This document shows, in pieces, positions 7,352 through 16,968 of a DNA stretch of 46,886 nt. Below the pieces are notes generated by a model. That model was not told where the DNA came from and did no database searches. It saw only the letters and a list, made by a program, of their open reading frames with translations. The stretch spans positions 1 through 46,886 of the forward strand of contig JAHYYI010000013.1 in assembly GCA_019425045.1 (NCBI GenBank). Direction: 5' to 3'. The stretch comes from Collinsella sp. Lineage in GTDB: Bacteria > Actinomycetota > Coriobacteriia > Coriobacteriales > Coriobacteriaceae. The translations under genes and the position numbers were made by a program. The stretch's first letter is position 1. Each line of letters begins with the position of its first letter.

Positions 7352-10048
7352 TTACGAGAAGTCAGCAACCTGAGCAGTCAGCGCCGCCAGGATCTCCTTG
7401 AGCTCAGCTGCACGGTCCCTCTTCTTCTGGACCACGGCGGGCGCGGCCTTGGCCACAAAGCCCTCGTTGGCGAGCGTCTTCTCGCAGCCGGCGAGCTCCT
7501 TCTGTGTCGCGGCAATCTCTTTCTCCAGGCGTGCCTTCTCGGCCGAAAGGTCAACCTTGCCCTCGAGCACCACAAAGACCTCGACACCGCTGTCAACAAC
7601 GGCAATGCTCGCAGCCGGCTTCTCAACGTCGGTGCCCATAACCAGCGAAGCCGTGTTGGCCAGCGGCTCAATCGTGGAGCGCAGGCTCTCGAGCTTCTCG
7701 ATGTCCTCGGCACCGGCGCGCACGACCACGTCGAGCTCGGCCTTGGGGCTCAAGCGATAACGCGAACGGGTGGCGCGGGCGGCAGACACGACGGTGCGGC
7801 ACAGCTCAAACGCACGCTCGGCGTCCTCGTCAACATACTTGGCGTAGTCGGCGGGCTCGGGCCACTTGGCGATCATGAGCGCCTCGGCGCGGTCAACGTT
7901 GCCCTCGGCATCCAAGTCAAGCACGCTGGCCGGCATGTTGTCCCAGATCTCCTCGGTGACAAACGGCATAAGCGGGTGCATCAGGCGAATAGAGGTGTCG
8001 AGCACAAAGATCAGGTTGCGCTGAGCCTGCAGACGGCCCTCGCCCTTCAGGCGGGCCTTGGTGACCTCGACGTACCAGTCGCAGACCTCGTTCCAGAAGA
8101 ACTGCTGCACGCCGCGGGCCATGTCGCCAAAGGTGTAGTTCTCGATGCCCTCGGTAACCATCTTCACGGCCTTGGCCAGGCGGCTGAACATCCAGGCGTC
8201 GGCCGGCGTCTCCACGACGGGCTCGCCGGGCGTGTAGCCCTCCATGTTCATGAGCAGGAAGCGGCTGGCGTTCCAGATCTTGGTCACAAAGCTCTTGGCT
8301 TGGTCGGTACGCGGGCTGTCGATGAGCTTCTTGGTCTTCTTGTCGATGTTCGCGTCGAACTTGACGTCCTGGTTGTTGGTGCACAGCGTCAGCAGGTTGA
8401 AGCGCATGGCGTCGGCGCCGTACATACCGATGAGGTCCATGGGGTCAACGCCGTTGCCCTTGGACTTGGACATGCGGCTGCCGTCCTTGGCCAGGATCGT
8501 CGGGTAGATGACGACGTCCTTAAACGGCACCTCGTCCAAGAAATACAGCGAACTCATGACCATGCGGGCGACCCACAGCGCGATGATGTCTCGTGCGGTG
8601 ACGAGTGCCGTCGTGGGGTGATGGCCCTCGAGCAGCTCCGGCTTTTGCGGCCAGCCCTGCGTGGCAAAGGTCCACAGCTGCGAGCTGAACCAGGTGTCTA
8701 GCACGTTCTCGTCCTGGTGCACGTGATGGCCGCCGCACTTGGGACACACGTCGGTGTCCTCGGTCAGCGCGTCCTCCCAGCCACAGTCCTCGCAGTAGAA
8801 CACGGGGATGCGGTGGCCCCACCACAGCTGGCGGCTGATGCACCAATCCTTGAGGTTCTCCATCCAGGTGGTGTAGGTCTGCGTCCAGCGCGCAGGGTGG
8901 AAGGTCACCTTGCCGGAGTTGACGGCGTCGAGCGCCGGCCCCTTGAGCTTGTCGACGGCCACAAACCACTGCTCGGACAGCCACGGCTCCAGCGCGGAGT
9001 CGCAACGGTAGCAATGCATGACGGAGTGGTCGAGCTCTTCGACGTGATCGAGCAGGCCGTGTTCCTCAAACCACTTGATGACGGCCTCGCGGCACTCGTC
9101 GCGGTTCATGCCGGTAAACTCACCGTAGCCCTCGACGACCACCGCGTGCTCATCGAAGATGTTGATCTGCGGCAGGTCGTGGGCCTGACCCATGGCGTAG
9201 TCGTTGGGGTCGTGGGCCGGGGTGACCTTAACGAAGCCGGAACCGAAGTTGGCGTCGACGTGCCAATCCTCAAAGATGGGGATCTCACGGTTGACGATCG
9301 GCAGCATGACGGTCTTGCCCACGAAGGCGGCCTTCTCGGGGTCCTTCGGGGAGACGGCGACGCCCGTGTCGCCGAGCATGGTCTCGGGGCGCGTGGTGGC
9401 GACGACGATGTAGTCCTGGCCGTTAACCGGCTCGGTCAGCGGGTAGCGCAGGTGCCACAGGTGGCCCTTCTCGTCCTTATACTCCGCCTCGTCGTCCGAG
9501 ATGGCGGTGGTGCAGTTGGGGCACCAGTTGACGATGCGCTTGCCACGGTAGATCAGGCCGTCATGGTACCAGTCGCAGAAGACCTTACGCACAGCCTGGG
9601 CGTAATCCTCGTCCATGGTGAAGCGCTCGTTGTCGAAGTCGACGGAGCAGCCCATGCGCTTGATCTGCTCGACGATGATGCCGCCGTACTCGTGGGTCCA
9701 GTCCCAACAGGCGTCGACAAACTTATCGCGGCCAATCTCCAGGCGGCTGATGCCCTCGCTCTTGAGCTTCTTGTCGACCTTAGTCTGCGTGGCGATACCG
9801 GCGTGGTCGGTGCCCAGCACCCAGCGCGTGGACTTGCCGCGCATGCGAGCCATACGGACGATGGCGTCCTGGATGGAGTCGTCGGTAGCGTGGCCCATGT
9901 GGAGCTTGCCGGTCACGTTGGGAGGCGGAATGGTGACGGTGCAGTCGCCCACGCCCTCACGGCGCTTATAGTAGCCGCCGTCGAGCCACTTCTGCAGGAT
10001 CGCCGGCTCGTTGGTCGACGGATCGTAATTCTTGGGCATCTCTTCCAT
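7352..10048 (-). CDS. valS: valyl-tRNA synthetase
   Basis: This 898-residue class Ia aminoacyl-tRNA synthetase charges tRNA-Val. The HIGH-type signature HMGH is at residues 50-53 inside PPPNVTGKLHMGHA. The KMSKS signature appears as RMSKSKGNG in the second half. A zinc-type CEDCGW...CPKCGG insertion is near residues 420-445. The C-terminal anticodon-binding domain ends in a coiled-coil arm rich in Glu, Lys and Ala, as in other ValS proteins. ATG 10048 is preceded by GGGAGAG, a good ribosome-binding site. A 113-nt perfect-armed palindrome lies immediately upstream, and no T-box antitermination motif is visible in the leader. Confidence 0.95.
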   Translation of the reverse strand: MEEMPKNYDPSTNEPAILQKWLDGGYYKRREGVGDCTVTIPPPNVTGKLHMGHATDDSIQDAIVRMARMRGKSTRWVLGTDHAGIATQTKVDKKLKSEGISRLEIGRDKFVDACWDWTHEYGGIIVEQIKRMGCSVDFDNERFTMDEDYAQAVRKVFCDWYHDGLIYRGKRIVNWCPNCTTAISDDEAEYKDEKGHLWHLRYPLTEPVNGQDYIVVATTRPETMLGDTGVAVSPKDPEKAAFVGKTVMLPIVNREIPIFEDWHVDANFGSGFVKVTPAHDPNDYAMGQAHDLPQINIFDEHAVVVEGYGEFTGMNRDECREAVIKWFEEHGLLDHVEELDHSVMHCYRCDSALEPWLSEQWFVAVDKLKGPALDAVNSGKVTFHPARWTQTYTTWMENLKDWCISRQLWWGHRIPVFYCEDCGWEDALTEDTDVCPKCGGHHVHQDENVLDTWFSSQLWTFATQGWPQKPELLEGHHPTTALVTARDIIALWVARMVMSSLYFLDEVPFKDVVIYPTILAKDGSRMSKSKGNGVDPMDLIGMYGADAMRFNLLTLCTNNQDVKFDANIDKKTKKLIDSPRTDQAKSFVTKIWNASRFLLMNMEGYTPGEPVVETPADAWMFSRLAKAVKMVTEGIENYTFGDMARGVQQFFWNEVCDWYVEVTKARLKGEGRLQAQRNLIFVLDTSIRLMHPLMPFVTEEIWDNMPASVLDLDAEGNVDRAEALMIAKWPEPADYAKYVDEDAERAFELCRTVVSAARATRSRYRLSPKAELDVVVRAGAEDIEKLESLRSTIEPLANTASLVMGTDVEKPAASIAVVDSGVEVFVVLEGKVDLSAEKARLEKEIAATQKELAGCEKTLANEGFVAKAAPAVVQKKRDRAAELKEILAALTAQVADFS

Positions 10049-10068
10049 ATATCTCTCCCTGTCCCGCC

Positions 10069-10181
10069 GGCGTGTCCGCCTGCTTGGTTTTCGCTCGGTC
10101 AGGTCCTGGCTCGCACGAAGAGCACATTTAGTGCTCTTCGGCTCGTGCGGAATCTACGAAAACCAAGCAGGCGGACACGCC
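10069..10181. repeat. 113-bp palindrome in the valS leader
   Basis: Two 25-nt arms (10069-10093 and 10157-10181) are perfect inverted copies of each other. Inside lies a second hairpin with CGAAGAGCAC and GTGCTCTTCG around ATTTA, flanked by further complementary CGCACGA/TCGTGCG. It starts about 20 nt upstream of the valS start codon, so in mRNA it would form a very stable leader structure. The T-box consensus is absent. It could be a regulatory leader or a mobile palindrome like the others in this window. Confidence 0.75.
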
Positions 10182-10270
10182 TTAGGTATCGATTACTTCA
10201 GTCTGATATGACTTCGCTGAGGCTTAAACAAACACACAGAATAACACAGGTAGTTGGGGTTATTGCGTAT

Positions 10271-10310
10271 ATATAAAATAGCCTCCGACCGCGGATGGTC
10301 GGAGGCTATT
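10271..10310 (-). terminator. intrinsic terminator of clpX
   Basis: A 14-bp perfect stem, AATAGCCTCCGACC (10277-10290) with GGTCGGAGGCTATT (10297-10310), is followed on the minus strand by TTTTATATATA. It lies 23 nt past the clpX stop codon. Confidence 0.85.
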
Positions 10311-10332
10311 TGCAAGCACGTTTTTGTCAGGT

Positions 10333-11739
10333 TTACCCGTAGATGCGTTGGGGCTGTTCTTCGCCCTTTACGGAGGCTTCGGTTACGACGACCTTGGCAA
10401 CGCCCTCCTCGCTGGGGAGGTCGAACATCGTCTGCTGCAGCACGTCTTCGCAGATGGCGCGCAGGCCGCGGGCGCCGGTCTTGCGGGCAAGCGCCATGCG
10501 GGCGATCTCGTGCAGGGCCGCGTCCTCAAACTCAAGATCGACGTCCTCGAGCTGGAACATCTTACGGTACTGGCGCACCACGGCATTCTTTGGCTCGGTC
10601 AGGATCGACACCAGGTCGTCCTCGTCGAGCGCCTGCGTCTGGGTAACGACGGGCGTACGTCCCACGAACTCGGGGATCATGCCGAATGCATTGAGGTCCT
10701 GCGGGAGTACCTGGCGCAGCAGGTCGTTCTCGTCGACCGAGGTGGGGCCGGCGATCTCGGAGTTAAAGCCAACGCCCTTGTTGCCCACGCGGTCGGCGAT
10801 GATCTTGTCCAGACCCACAAAGGCACCGCCGCAGATGAACAGGATGTTGGTCGTGTCGATCTGCAGCAGCTCCTGCTGGGGATGCTTGCGGCCGCCGGTG
10901 GGCGGAACGCTGGCCACCGTGCCCTCAAGAATCTTAAGCAGCGCCTGCTGAACACCCTCGCCCGAAACATCGCGGGTAATGGAGAGGTTCTCAGCCTTGC
11001 GGGCAATCTTGTCGATCTCGTCAACGTAGATGATGCCAACCTGTGCGCGCTCAATGTCGCCATCGGCAGCATTAATGAGCTTGAGTAGGATGTTCTCCAC
11101 GTCCTCGCCCACATAGCCGGCCTCGGTGAGCGCGGTGGCATCGGCGATAGCAAACGGCACCTCAAGAATGCGCGCGAGCGTCTGAGCCAGCAGGGTCTTG
11201 CCGGTACCGGTGGGACCGAGCAGCAAAATGTTGGACTTGGCGAGCTCTACCTCGTCCATATCGTCATCGAACTGCGAGCCCATGTCGTCATCAAAGGCAG
11301 ACACCGCAGCACCGCCCTCGATGACGCGGCGGTAATGGTTGTACACGGCAACCGACATGGCGCGCTTGGCGTCCTCTTGGCCCATGACATAAGCCGAAAG
11401 CTCGTCATAGATCTCGTGCGGCGTCGGCACGTGCGTGATGACCTGGCGGTCGTCCTCGAGCTCAAAGCCCTCGGCCTCGGGGTCCACGGCGGGCTGCCCA
11501 GCAGCCTGGCCGTGATCGTTGAGGAAGCCCGGCAGCTTGCCGTTGCGGGCAGCGTCCATAAAGTCCGAAGCCAGCGACTCCTCCAAAATCTCGGAGCAGG
11601 CGGCGACGCACTCGTCGCAGATAAAGATATTGGTCGGACCCTTCACCAGGCGGCGAACCTGACCCTGCTCTTTTCCGCAGAAGGAGCAGCGGATGGGGTT
11701 ACCGTTCTCGTCGAAGCCGTCCTGCATGTTACCGGCCAT
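10333..11739 (-). CDS. clpX: ATP-dependent Clp protease ATP-binding subunit ClpX
   Basis: This 468-residue AAA+ unfoldase feeds substrates to ClpP. The N-terminal zinc-binding domain has C18, C21, C41 and C44. Walker A GPTGTGKT is at residues 175-182, Walker B is IIYVDEIDKI, and the pore and sensor segments follow. An acidic, poorly conserved stretch (about residues 141-168) sits before Walker A and is longer than in many ClpX proteins. The start chosen, ATG 11739, lies 1 nt after the clpP stop codon (TAGGATG). In-frame starts further upstream would overlap clpP and lack support. It is coexpressed with clpP and ends at a strong terminator. Confidence 0.95.
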   Translation of the reverse strand: MAGNMQDGFDENGNPIRCSFCGKEQGQVRRLVKGPTNIFICDECVAACSEILEESLASDFMDAARNGKLPGFLNDHGQAAGQPAVDPEAEGFELEDDRQVITHVPTPHEIYDELSAYVMGQEDAKRAMSVAVYNHYRRVIEGGAAVSAFDDDMGSQFDDDMDEVELAKSNILLLGPTGTGKTLLAQTLARILEVPFAIADATALTEAGYVGEDVENILLKLINAADGDIERAQVGIIYVDEIDKIARKAENLSITRDVSGEGVQQALLKILEGTVASVPPTGGRKHPQQELLQIDTTNILFICGGAFVGLDKIIADRVGNKGVGFNSEIAGPTSVDENDLLRQVLPQDLNAFGMIPEFVGRTPVVTQTQALDEDDLVSILTEPKNAVVRQYRKMFQLEDVDLEFEDAALHEIARMALARKTGARGLRAICEDVLQQTMFDLPSEEGVAKVVVTEASVKGEEQPQRIYG

Positions 11740-11740
11740 C

Positions 11741-12361
11741 CTAGGCGTCCTTCGCGGCGAGATCGCGCGAGGTGACAATGCGGTCAATCAGACCGTAGTC
11801 GAGGGCCTCGGCAGCGGTCAGGTAGTTGTCGCGCTCGGTATCGGCCTGGACCTTCTCGATGGGCTGGCCCGAGGCGTCGGACAGAATCTGGTTGAGCTCG
11901 CGGCGAGTCTTCTTGATCTCCTCGGCCACGATCTCGATCTCGGTCTGCTGACCCTGGGCACCACCGCTGGGCTGGTGAATCATGACCTTAGAGTGCGGCA
12001 GGCAGAAGCGCTTGCCCTTGGCGCCGGCCGAAAGCAGCACGGCGGCCATAGACGCGGCCATACCCACGCAAATGGTGGAGACCTGCGGCTTAATGAAGTT
12101 CATGGTGTCCAGAATCGCCAGGCCGGAGTAGACCTCGCCACCGGGCGAATTGATATAGAGCGAGATATCCTTCTCGGCATCCTGGCTCTCAAGATGCAGC
12201 AGCTGGGCAACGACCAGGTTGGCGCTGACGGAGTTGATCTCCTCGCCCAAGAAGATGATGCGGTCGTTGAGCAGGCGCGAATAGATATCGTAGCTGCGCT
12301 CGCCGCGCGGCGTCTGCTCGATAACGTATGGCACGAGGGCGGAATCGAACTTAGCGATCAT
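11741..12361 (-). CDS. clpP: ATP-dependent Clp protease proteolytic subunit ClpP
   Basis: This 206-residue serine protease forms the tetradecameric chamber used by ClpX. The catalytic triad is seen as S104 (GMAASMAA), H129 (KVMIHQPSGG) and D178 (TERDNY). The start ATG 12361 (MIAKF) was chosen because GGAG lies 6 nt upstream. Longer in-frame starts at 12367 and 12373 have worse spacing. It is immediately followed by clpX and preceded by trigger factor in the same direction, the usual tig-clpP-clpX order. A hairpin between tig and clpP suggests partial separation of transcription. Confidence 0.95.
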   Translation of the reverse strand: MIAKFDSALVPYVIEQTPRGERSYDIYSRLLNDRIIFLGEEINSVSANLVVAQLLHLESQDAEKDISLYINSPGGEVYSGLAILDTMNFIKPQVSTICVGMAASMAAVLLSAGAKGKRFCLPHSKVMIHQPSGGAQGQQTEIEIVAEEIKKTRRELNQILSDASGQPIEKVQADTERDNYLTAAEALDYGLIDRIVTSRDLAAKDA

Positions 12362-12405
12362 ACGCATCTCCATTTCTCTTACGGACCAAATTGGTTCTAG
12401 ACAAA

Positions 12406-12446
12406 CGTACGGTGCCCGCATGCTATGCATTGGCTGGCACCGTACG
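12406..12446 (-). terminator. hairpin between tig and clpP
   Basis: The 11-bp perfect stem CGTACGGTGCC/GGCACCGTACG is separated by a 19-nt loop, with TTTGT following on the minus strand. It lies about 75 nt past the tig stop codon and may attenuate rather than fully stop transcription into clpP. Confidence 0.55.
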
Positions 12447-12522
12447 AAGCAACCGGATAACCGGCTTATAACTTTACCCCATCACGGGCGCATCCATGCG
12501 CTCGCGGGAAAGGTGGCGAGAA

Positions 12523-13821
12523 TTACTCGGCGTCCTTGGCGGTCTCGTCGACCTCGGTCACCTTGGCGTTCTCGACCAGGTGGTCGACGGCCTTGGAGCG
12601 ACGGATGGACTCGCGGACGGCAGGCATGCGGCCATCGGCGATGAACTCGGCCTTGGAAGCCTCAACGTCCTTGACGCCGGCCTTCTCGAACTCGGCGTTA
12701 ATGTCGTCCTCGGTGACCTCGATCTTGAGCTCACGGGCGAGGGCGTCGAGCGCCAGGGACTCACGGGCAACGTCGTTGGCCTGCTTGTGCAGGTCGCCGA
12801 TGAACTGCTCCATGGTCAGACCGGAAGCGGGCAGCCAGGTGTCGAGCGTCATGCCACGGGCAGCGAGGTTGGACAGGAAGTTCTGGCCAAGCTCCTCAAA
12901 GACGGACTGCTCGTAGTCGGCGTCCATCTCGTCGAGCTGCAGACGCTCAGCGAGAGCGGAGACGCAACGGTTCTCCTTCTCGGCCGGGAGGCGGGAAGCC
13001 TTGTCCTGCTCGATCTCGATCTTGATGGCGTCGCGCATGGCGTCGATGCTGTCGAAGCCAAAGTCGGACTTGACGAGCTCGTCGGTGAGCTCGGGGGTGT
13101 TGCGGACCTTGATGCCCTTGACGGTGACCTCGACGGTGTGGGTCTCGGCCTCCTCGCCCTCCTCGACCTCGTCGGTCCAGGTGACGGTCTTGACGTCGTC
13201 AACGTTGGCGCCGATCAGGGCCTCGTTGAACTCGGCGGGGTTGCTGTCGCTACCGGCGATGAGCATGCGGCCCTCGGCGGCGAAGTTGTCGGCGTTCTCA
13301 ACGGCCTTGAGGTCAACGGTCACGTAGTCGTCAGCCTCGACAGCGCGGCCCTCGACGTCCTCGAAGGTAGCGCGGTAGTTGAGGAGCATCTCGACCTGGT
13401 TGTTGATCTCGGACTCGGTGACCTCCGCGGGAGGCATCTCGATCTCGACGGCGTCGAAGGAGGAGAGCTCGGCAGCAGGACGCAGGGAGAACTCGACGGT
13501 ATAGGTGTAGTCCTCGTGATCCTTGGCGAGGTCGAGCTCCTTGTAGTCACCGTTCTTGGTGGGGACGATGTCCAGCTCGTTGAGGACGACGGGCTCGTTG
13601 GCGGCGATCAGGTCGTTGGTGGCCTGAGCGAGGGTAGCCTCGGCGCCAAGAGCGGAGTCGATGACCGGACGGGGGGCCTTGCCGGCGCGGAAGCCCGGGA
13701 AACGGTACTTCTTGGCGGTCTCCTTGTAGGCCTTCTTGATCGCGGCGTCGACGTCGGCGGCCGGGATGGTGACCGTAGCGGTGAGCTTGGCGTCCTTGAC
13801 GTCAGAAGCGGTGATGTTCAA
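12523..13821 (-). CDS. tig: trigger factor
   Basis: This ~432-residue ribosome-associated chaperone and peptidyl-prolyl isomerase binds nascent chains at the exit tunnel. The ribosome-binding segment appears as FPGFRAGKAPRPVI (signature GFRxGxxP), followed by the FKBP-like domain and a helical C-terminal domain rich in Ala and Glu. The start is probably TTG at 13821, with AGGAGG 6 nt upstream. A GTG one codon earlier (13824) is possible but too close to that site. Longer in-frame extensions to 13836 or 13878 run over the ribosome-binding site. It heads the tig-clpP-clpX group and lies ~90 nt downstream of tRNA-Leu. Confidence 0.92.
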   Translation of the reverse strand: MNITASDVKDAKLTATVTIPAADVDAAIKKAYKETAKKYRFPGFRAGKAPRPVIDSALGAEATLAQATNDLIAANEPVVLNELDIVPTKNGDYKELDLAKDHEDYTYTVEFSLRPAAELSSFDAVEIEMPPAEVTESEINNQVEMLLNYRATFEDVEGRAVEADDYVTVDLKAVENADNFAAEGRMLIAGSDSNPAEFNEALIGANVDDVKTVTWTDEVEEGEEAETHTVEVTVKGIKVRNTPELTDELVKSDFGFDSIDAMRDAIKIEIEQDKASRLPAEKENRCVSALAERLQLDEMDADYEQSVFEELGQNFLSNLAARGMTLDTWLPASGLTMEQFIGDLHKQANDVARESLALDALARELKIEVTEDDINAEFEKAGVKDVEASKAEFIADGRMPAVRESIRRSKAVDHLVENAKVTEVDETAKDAE

Positions 13822-13912
13822 CACGTTCCTCCTCATACTGCCCAGCTTATCTGAGGTGCTGGTACCTTTATGCAACAAAGAGTCGCGACGGCCAGGGCCG
13901 ACGCAGATGCGT

Positions 13913-13996
13913 TGGTGCGGGCGAAAGGACTCGAACCTTCACGGGAATCCCACCAGAACCTAAATCTGGCGCGTCTACCAATTCCGCCACGCCCGC
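13913..13996 (-). tRNA. tRNA-Leu (anticodon TAG)
   Basis: The 84-nt gene includes the encoded CCA. Acceptor GCGGGCG pairs with CGCCCGC. The anticodon arm is CCAGA-TTTAGGT-TCTGG, with TAG as the anticodon. The long variable arm GTGGGATTCCCGT marks a class II leucine tRNA, and the T-loop is TTCGAGT. Confidence 0.95.
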
Positions 13997-14136
13997 ATGA
14001 GCGCACAGACTAGGAATGATAGCAGATACGAACGACAAGCGCACGCACACCTTTTACAGGCTCACGACCTCACCACGAGTGCAAAAGGCGGGACGAGTTG
14101 TCCCGCCCCGCCAATTACGACTTGTTCGCTGACCCG

Positions 14137-16968
14137 CTACTCCCCCAGCAGCGCTTTCTCCGGCGTGATGGGCAGCGAGCGGACCTGGTGGCCCGTGGCG
14201 TGTGCGACGGCCGAGGCCACGGCGGCGAGCGGCGTGTTGATGACGACCTCGCCGATCGACTTGGCGCCAAACGGGCCCGTCGGCTCGTAGCTCGGCTCAA
14301 AGGCCACGCGAATGCTGCCGATATCCAGACGCGTGGGCAGCTTGTAGCTCATAAAGTTGCCGGTGCGCAGGCGGCCGCGATCGTCATGCTCAACAATCTC
14401 GTAGAGCGCGTGGCCGATACCCTGGGCAATGCCGCCCTCGGCCTGGACGCGCGCGAGCGCCTCGTTGATCACGGTACCGCAGTCGACGGCAGCCGCGTAG
14501 TCCACAACAGTCACCTTGCCGGTGGCCTTGTCGACCTCGACCTCGGCAATGCCGGCCATAAACGGCGGAGGCGAAACGGGCAGGCAGGCAGAGGCGTGCG
14601 AAGTCAGCGCGTCACCGCCCGCGATGTTCTTGACGCACAGGTTGGCAAAGTCGCGCAGCGTGAGGTAGCGGTTCTGCTCGCGCGCGGCGCGCTCGTCGGA
14701 CAAGCGCACGTACTGGCCGTCGAAGACCACGTCGGCGACGTCAACGTCCCACATTTGGGCCGCCTTGGCGCAAATCTTCTGGCGCAGCTCGGTCGCGGCG
14801 TTCTTGGCTGCCAGGCCCGTCACGTACGTACCCGAGCTCGCGTACGAACCGGCATCGAACGGCGACACGTCGGTGTCCACGCCGCGCACCACGATCAGCG
14901 AGCTCTCCACGCCCAGCTCCTCGGCGGCAATCTGCGCCAGGATCGTGTCGACGCCCATACCGTTATCGGTGGCGCCGGTGCCGATGGTAATGAAGCCGTC
15001 CTCTTCCAGGCGCATGTCGATGCCGGCGATGTCCACGTTGGAGATGCCCGAGCCCTGCATGGTGAGCGCGCAGCCCAGGGCGCGCACGCGGTCGCCTAGG
15101 TCGACGGCCAGCGGCTTGTCGCGCCAACCGATCATGTCCATCGCGCGCAGCAGGCAGCGGTCGAGCGCACAGGCGTTGAGCTTTTCGTTGTAGTACTGCG
15201 GCATGACCTCACCCTCGCGCACGATGTTCTTAAGGCGCAGGTCGGCGGGGTCCATGTGCAGCATGTCGGCGAGCTCGTTGACGGCGCTCTCCACGGCAAA
15301 CTGGCCCTGGGTGGCACCGTAGCCGCGATACGCGCCGCCGCGGTTGGTGTTGGTGTAGACGGCGTCCCACCTAAAGCGGCTCGCCTTCACATGGTTGTAG
15401 ATCGGCAGGCTCTTGTGGCCCGAAAGGCCGATCGTCGTGGTGGCGTGCTCGCCGTACGCGCCGGCGTTGGAAAGCGTATGCAGGTCGATGGCCGTGATGG
15501 TGCCGTCGTTCATGGCGCCCAGCTTAACGGTCATCTGCATCTGGTGGCGCGAGTTGCCCGCAGTGATGGTCTCCTCGCGGGTGTAGCAGCAATAGCTCGG
15601 ACGGCCGGTCTGCTGGGTGACGAACGCCACGAAGATCTCGCAGCAGCCCGTCTGCTTGGAGCCAAAGCCGCCGCCGATGCGCGGCTTAATGACCTGCACC
15701 TGCGACTGCGGAATGTCGAGCGACTGCGCGACCATGCGGCGCACGTGGAAGGGCACCTGCGTGGAGGTGGTCACCGAGATGCGCCCGAACGCGTCGGTCG
15801 TCGCAAAGGCGCGGAAGGTCTCCATGGGCGCGGTCTGCGTGGCCTGGCTGGTGTAGGTGCGCTCAAAGACGATGTCGCTCTGGGCGAAGGCCTCGTCCAG
15901 ATCGCCATAATCGCTGGTACCGCTGCACACCAGGTTGCGCGGAACATCACCGCCCTGCGGGAACATAAAGGTCACGTCGCCCTCGGGGTGGACCACGATG
16001 TCGTTATCGAGTGCCTGGGTAAAGTCGAGCAGGGGCTCGAGCACCTCGTAGTCGACCTTGATGAGCTTGAGCGCCTTGTCGGCGGCCTCCTCGGTCTCGG
16101 CGGCGACGATCGCCACCTCTTCGTTTTGGTAGCGGACGAGGTTCTCGAGAATCAGACGGTCGTAGGGACTCGGCTGCGGATAGCTCTGGCCGGCGATGGT
16201 AAAGCGGCGCTTGGGCACGTCCTCGTAGGTGTAGACGCCCACGACACCGGGCACCTTCAACGCGCGAGACGTATCGATGGAGCGGATCTTGGCGCGGGCA
16301 TAGGGGCTGCGCTTGAGTTTGACGATGAGCGCACCGGCGGGCACCATATCGCCCGTGTAGACGGGACGGCCCTCGAGCAGGGCCTTCGAGTCCTTCTTGG
16401 GCTGCTTGTGGGTAATCTGCTTGTAGGTGACGCCGTCAGAGCTCGTGTCGTTGACCGGCAGCTCGGGCATCTCGAAGCCCACCCGCACGCCGGACTCGTT
16501 AAGGAAGCGGACGATGGCGCGCAGCTGGCTCTCGTAGCCGCTGCAACGGCAGAGGTTGCCAGCCAGCTGGCGCGAGAGTTCCTCGCGCGTGGCGACGAGG
16601 CTCGGGTCCTCCTTGGCGGCGCGGGCAAGCGCCAGCACGTTCATGATGAGGCCGGGAGCGCAAAAACCGCACTGCTCGGCACCTTCGGCAGCCATGGCGC
16701 GAGCGAGCGTCTCGGACTCGGCCTTGAGACCCTCGAGCGTGGTGACGGAGCGGCCCTCGACGCGCGCGGCGGGAACCGAGCAGCTCAGCACCGGATCGTC
16801 GTCGAGCCACACCGTGCACAGGCCGCAGTTGGTGGTCTCGCAGGCGCAGCGCACCGACGCGCAACCCTGCTCGCGCAGCAGCGCAAAGAGCATGGTATCG
16901 GGGGCAATCTGAACCTTGACCTTGCGACCGTTGAGCGTAAAGGAAAGATCGATGAGTTTGGCAGCCAT
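14137..16968 (-). CDS. xanthine dehydrogenase-family molybdenum hydroxylase, fused [2Fe-2S] and molybdopterin-binding subunits
   Basis: This 943-residue protein hydroxylates a purine, aldehyde or other heterocycle using a molybdopterin-cytosine-dinucleotide type centre. Residues 1-160 are a two-cluster ferredoxin-like subunit: C43, C48, C51 and C63 form the plant-type cluster, and C100, C103, C140 and C142 the second. Residues from about 190 are the large Mo-binding subunit, with GGGFGSKQ and the late GAKSIGE motif carrying the expected catalytic glutamate. In many organisms these two parts are separate genes. ATG 16968 overlaps the stop codon of the FAD subunit (TAATG). The substrate cannot be decided from sequence; purines are the first guess. 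No in-frame UGA is present. Confidence 0.88.
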   Translation of the reverse strand: MAAKLIDLSFTLNGRKVKVQIAPDTMLFALLREQGCASVRCACETTNCGLCTVWLDDDPVLSCSVPAARVEGRSVTTLEGLKAESETLARAMAAEGAEQCGFCAPGLIMNVLALARAAKEDPSLVATREELSRQLAGNLCRCSGYESQLRAIVRFLNESGVRVGFEMPELPVNDTSSDGVTYKQITHKQPKKDSKALLEGRPVYTGDMVPAGALIVKLKRSPYARAKIRSIDTSRALKVPGVVGVYTYEDVPKRRFTIAGQSYPQPSPYDRLILENLVRYQNEEVAIVAAETEEAADKALKLIKVDYEVLEPLLDFTQALDNDIVVHPEGDVTFMFPQGGDVPRNLVCSGTSDYGDLDEAFAQSDIVFERTYTSQATQTAPMETFRAFATTDAFGRISVTTSTQVPFHVRRMVAQSLDIPQSQVQVIKPRIGGGFGSKQTGCCEIFVAFVTQQTGRPSYCCYTREETITAGNSRHQMQMTVKLGAMNDGTITAIDLHTLSNAGAYGEHATTTIGLSGHKSLPIYNHVKASRFRWDAVYTNTNRGGAYRGYGATQGQFAVESAVNELADMLHMDPADLRLKNIVREGEVMPQYYNEKLNACALDRCLLRAMDMIGWRDKPLAVDLGDRVRALGCALTMQGSGISNVDIAGIDMRLEEDGFITIGTGATDNGMGVDTILAQIAAEELGVESSLIVVRGVDTDVSPFDAGSYASSGTYVTGLAAKNAATELRQKICAKAAQMWDVDVADVVFDGQYVRLSDERAAREQNRYLTLRDFANLCVKNIAGGDALTSHASACLPVSPPPFMAGIAEVEVDKATGKVTVVDYAAAVDCGTVINEALARVQAEGGIAQGIGHALYEIVEHDDRGRLRTGNFMSYKLPTRLDIGSIRVAFEPSYEPTGPFGAKSIGEVVINTPLAAVASAVAHATGHQVRSLPITPEKALLGE

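Noticed and set aside
10069..10181. T-box riboswitch for valS
   Set aside because: The leader has a large palindrome but no AGGGTGG-type antiterminator motif or specifier arrangement.
8717..10276. 519-codon plus-strand open frame
   Set aside because: It is antisense to valS; no domain or ribosome-binding site supports it.
12496..13854. Long plus-strand open frame opposite trigger factor
   Set aside because: It is the antisense shadow of tig in GC-rich DNA, with low-complexity Leu/Gly/Val composition and no family match.
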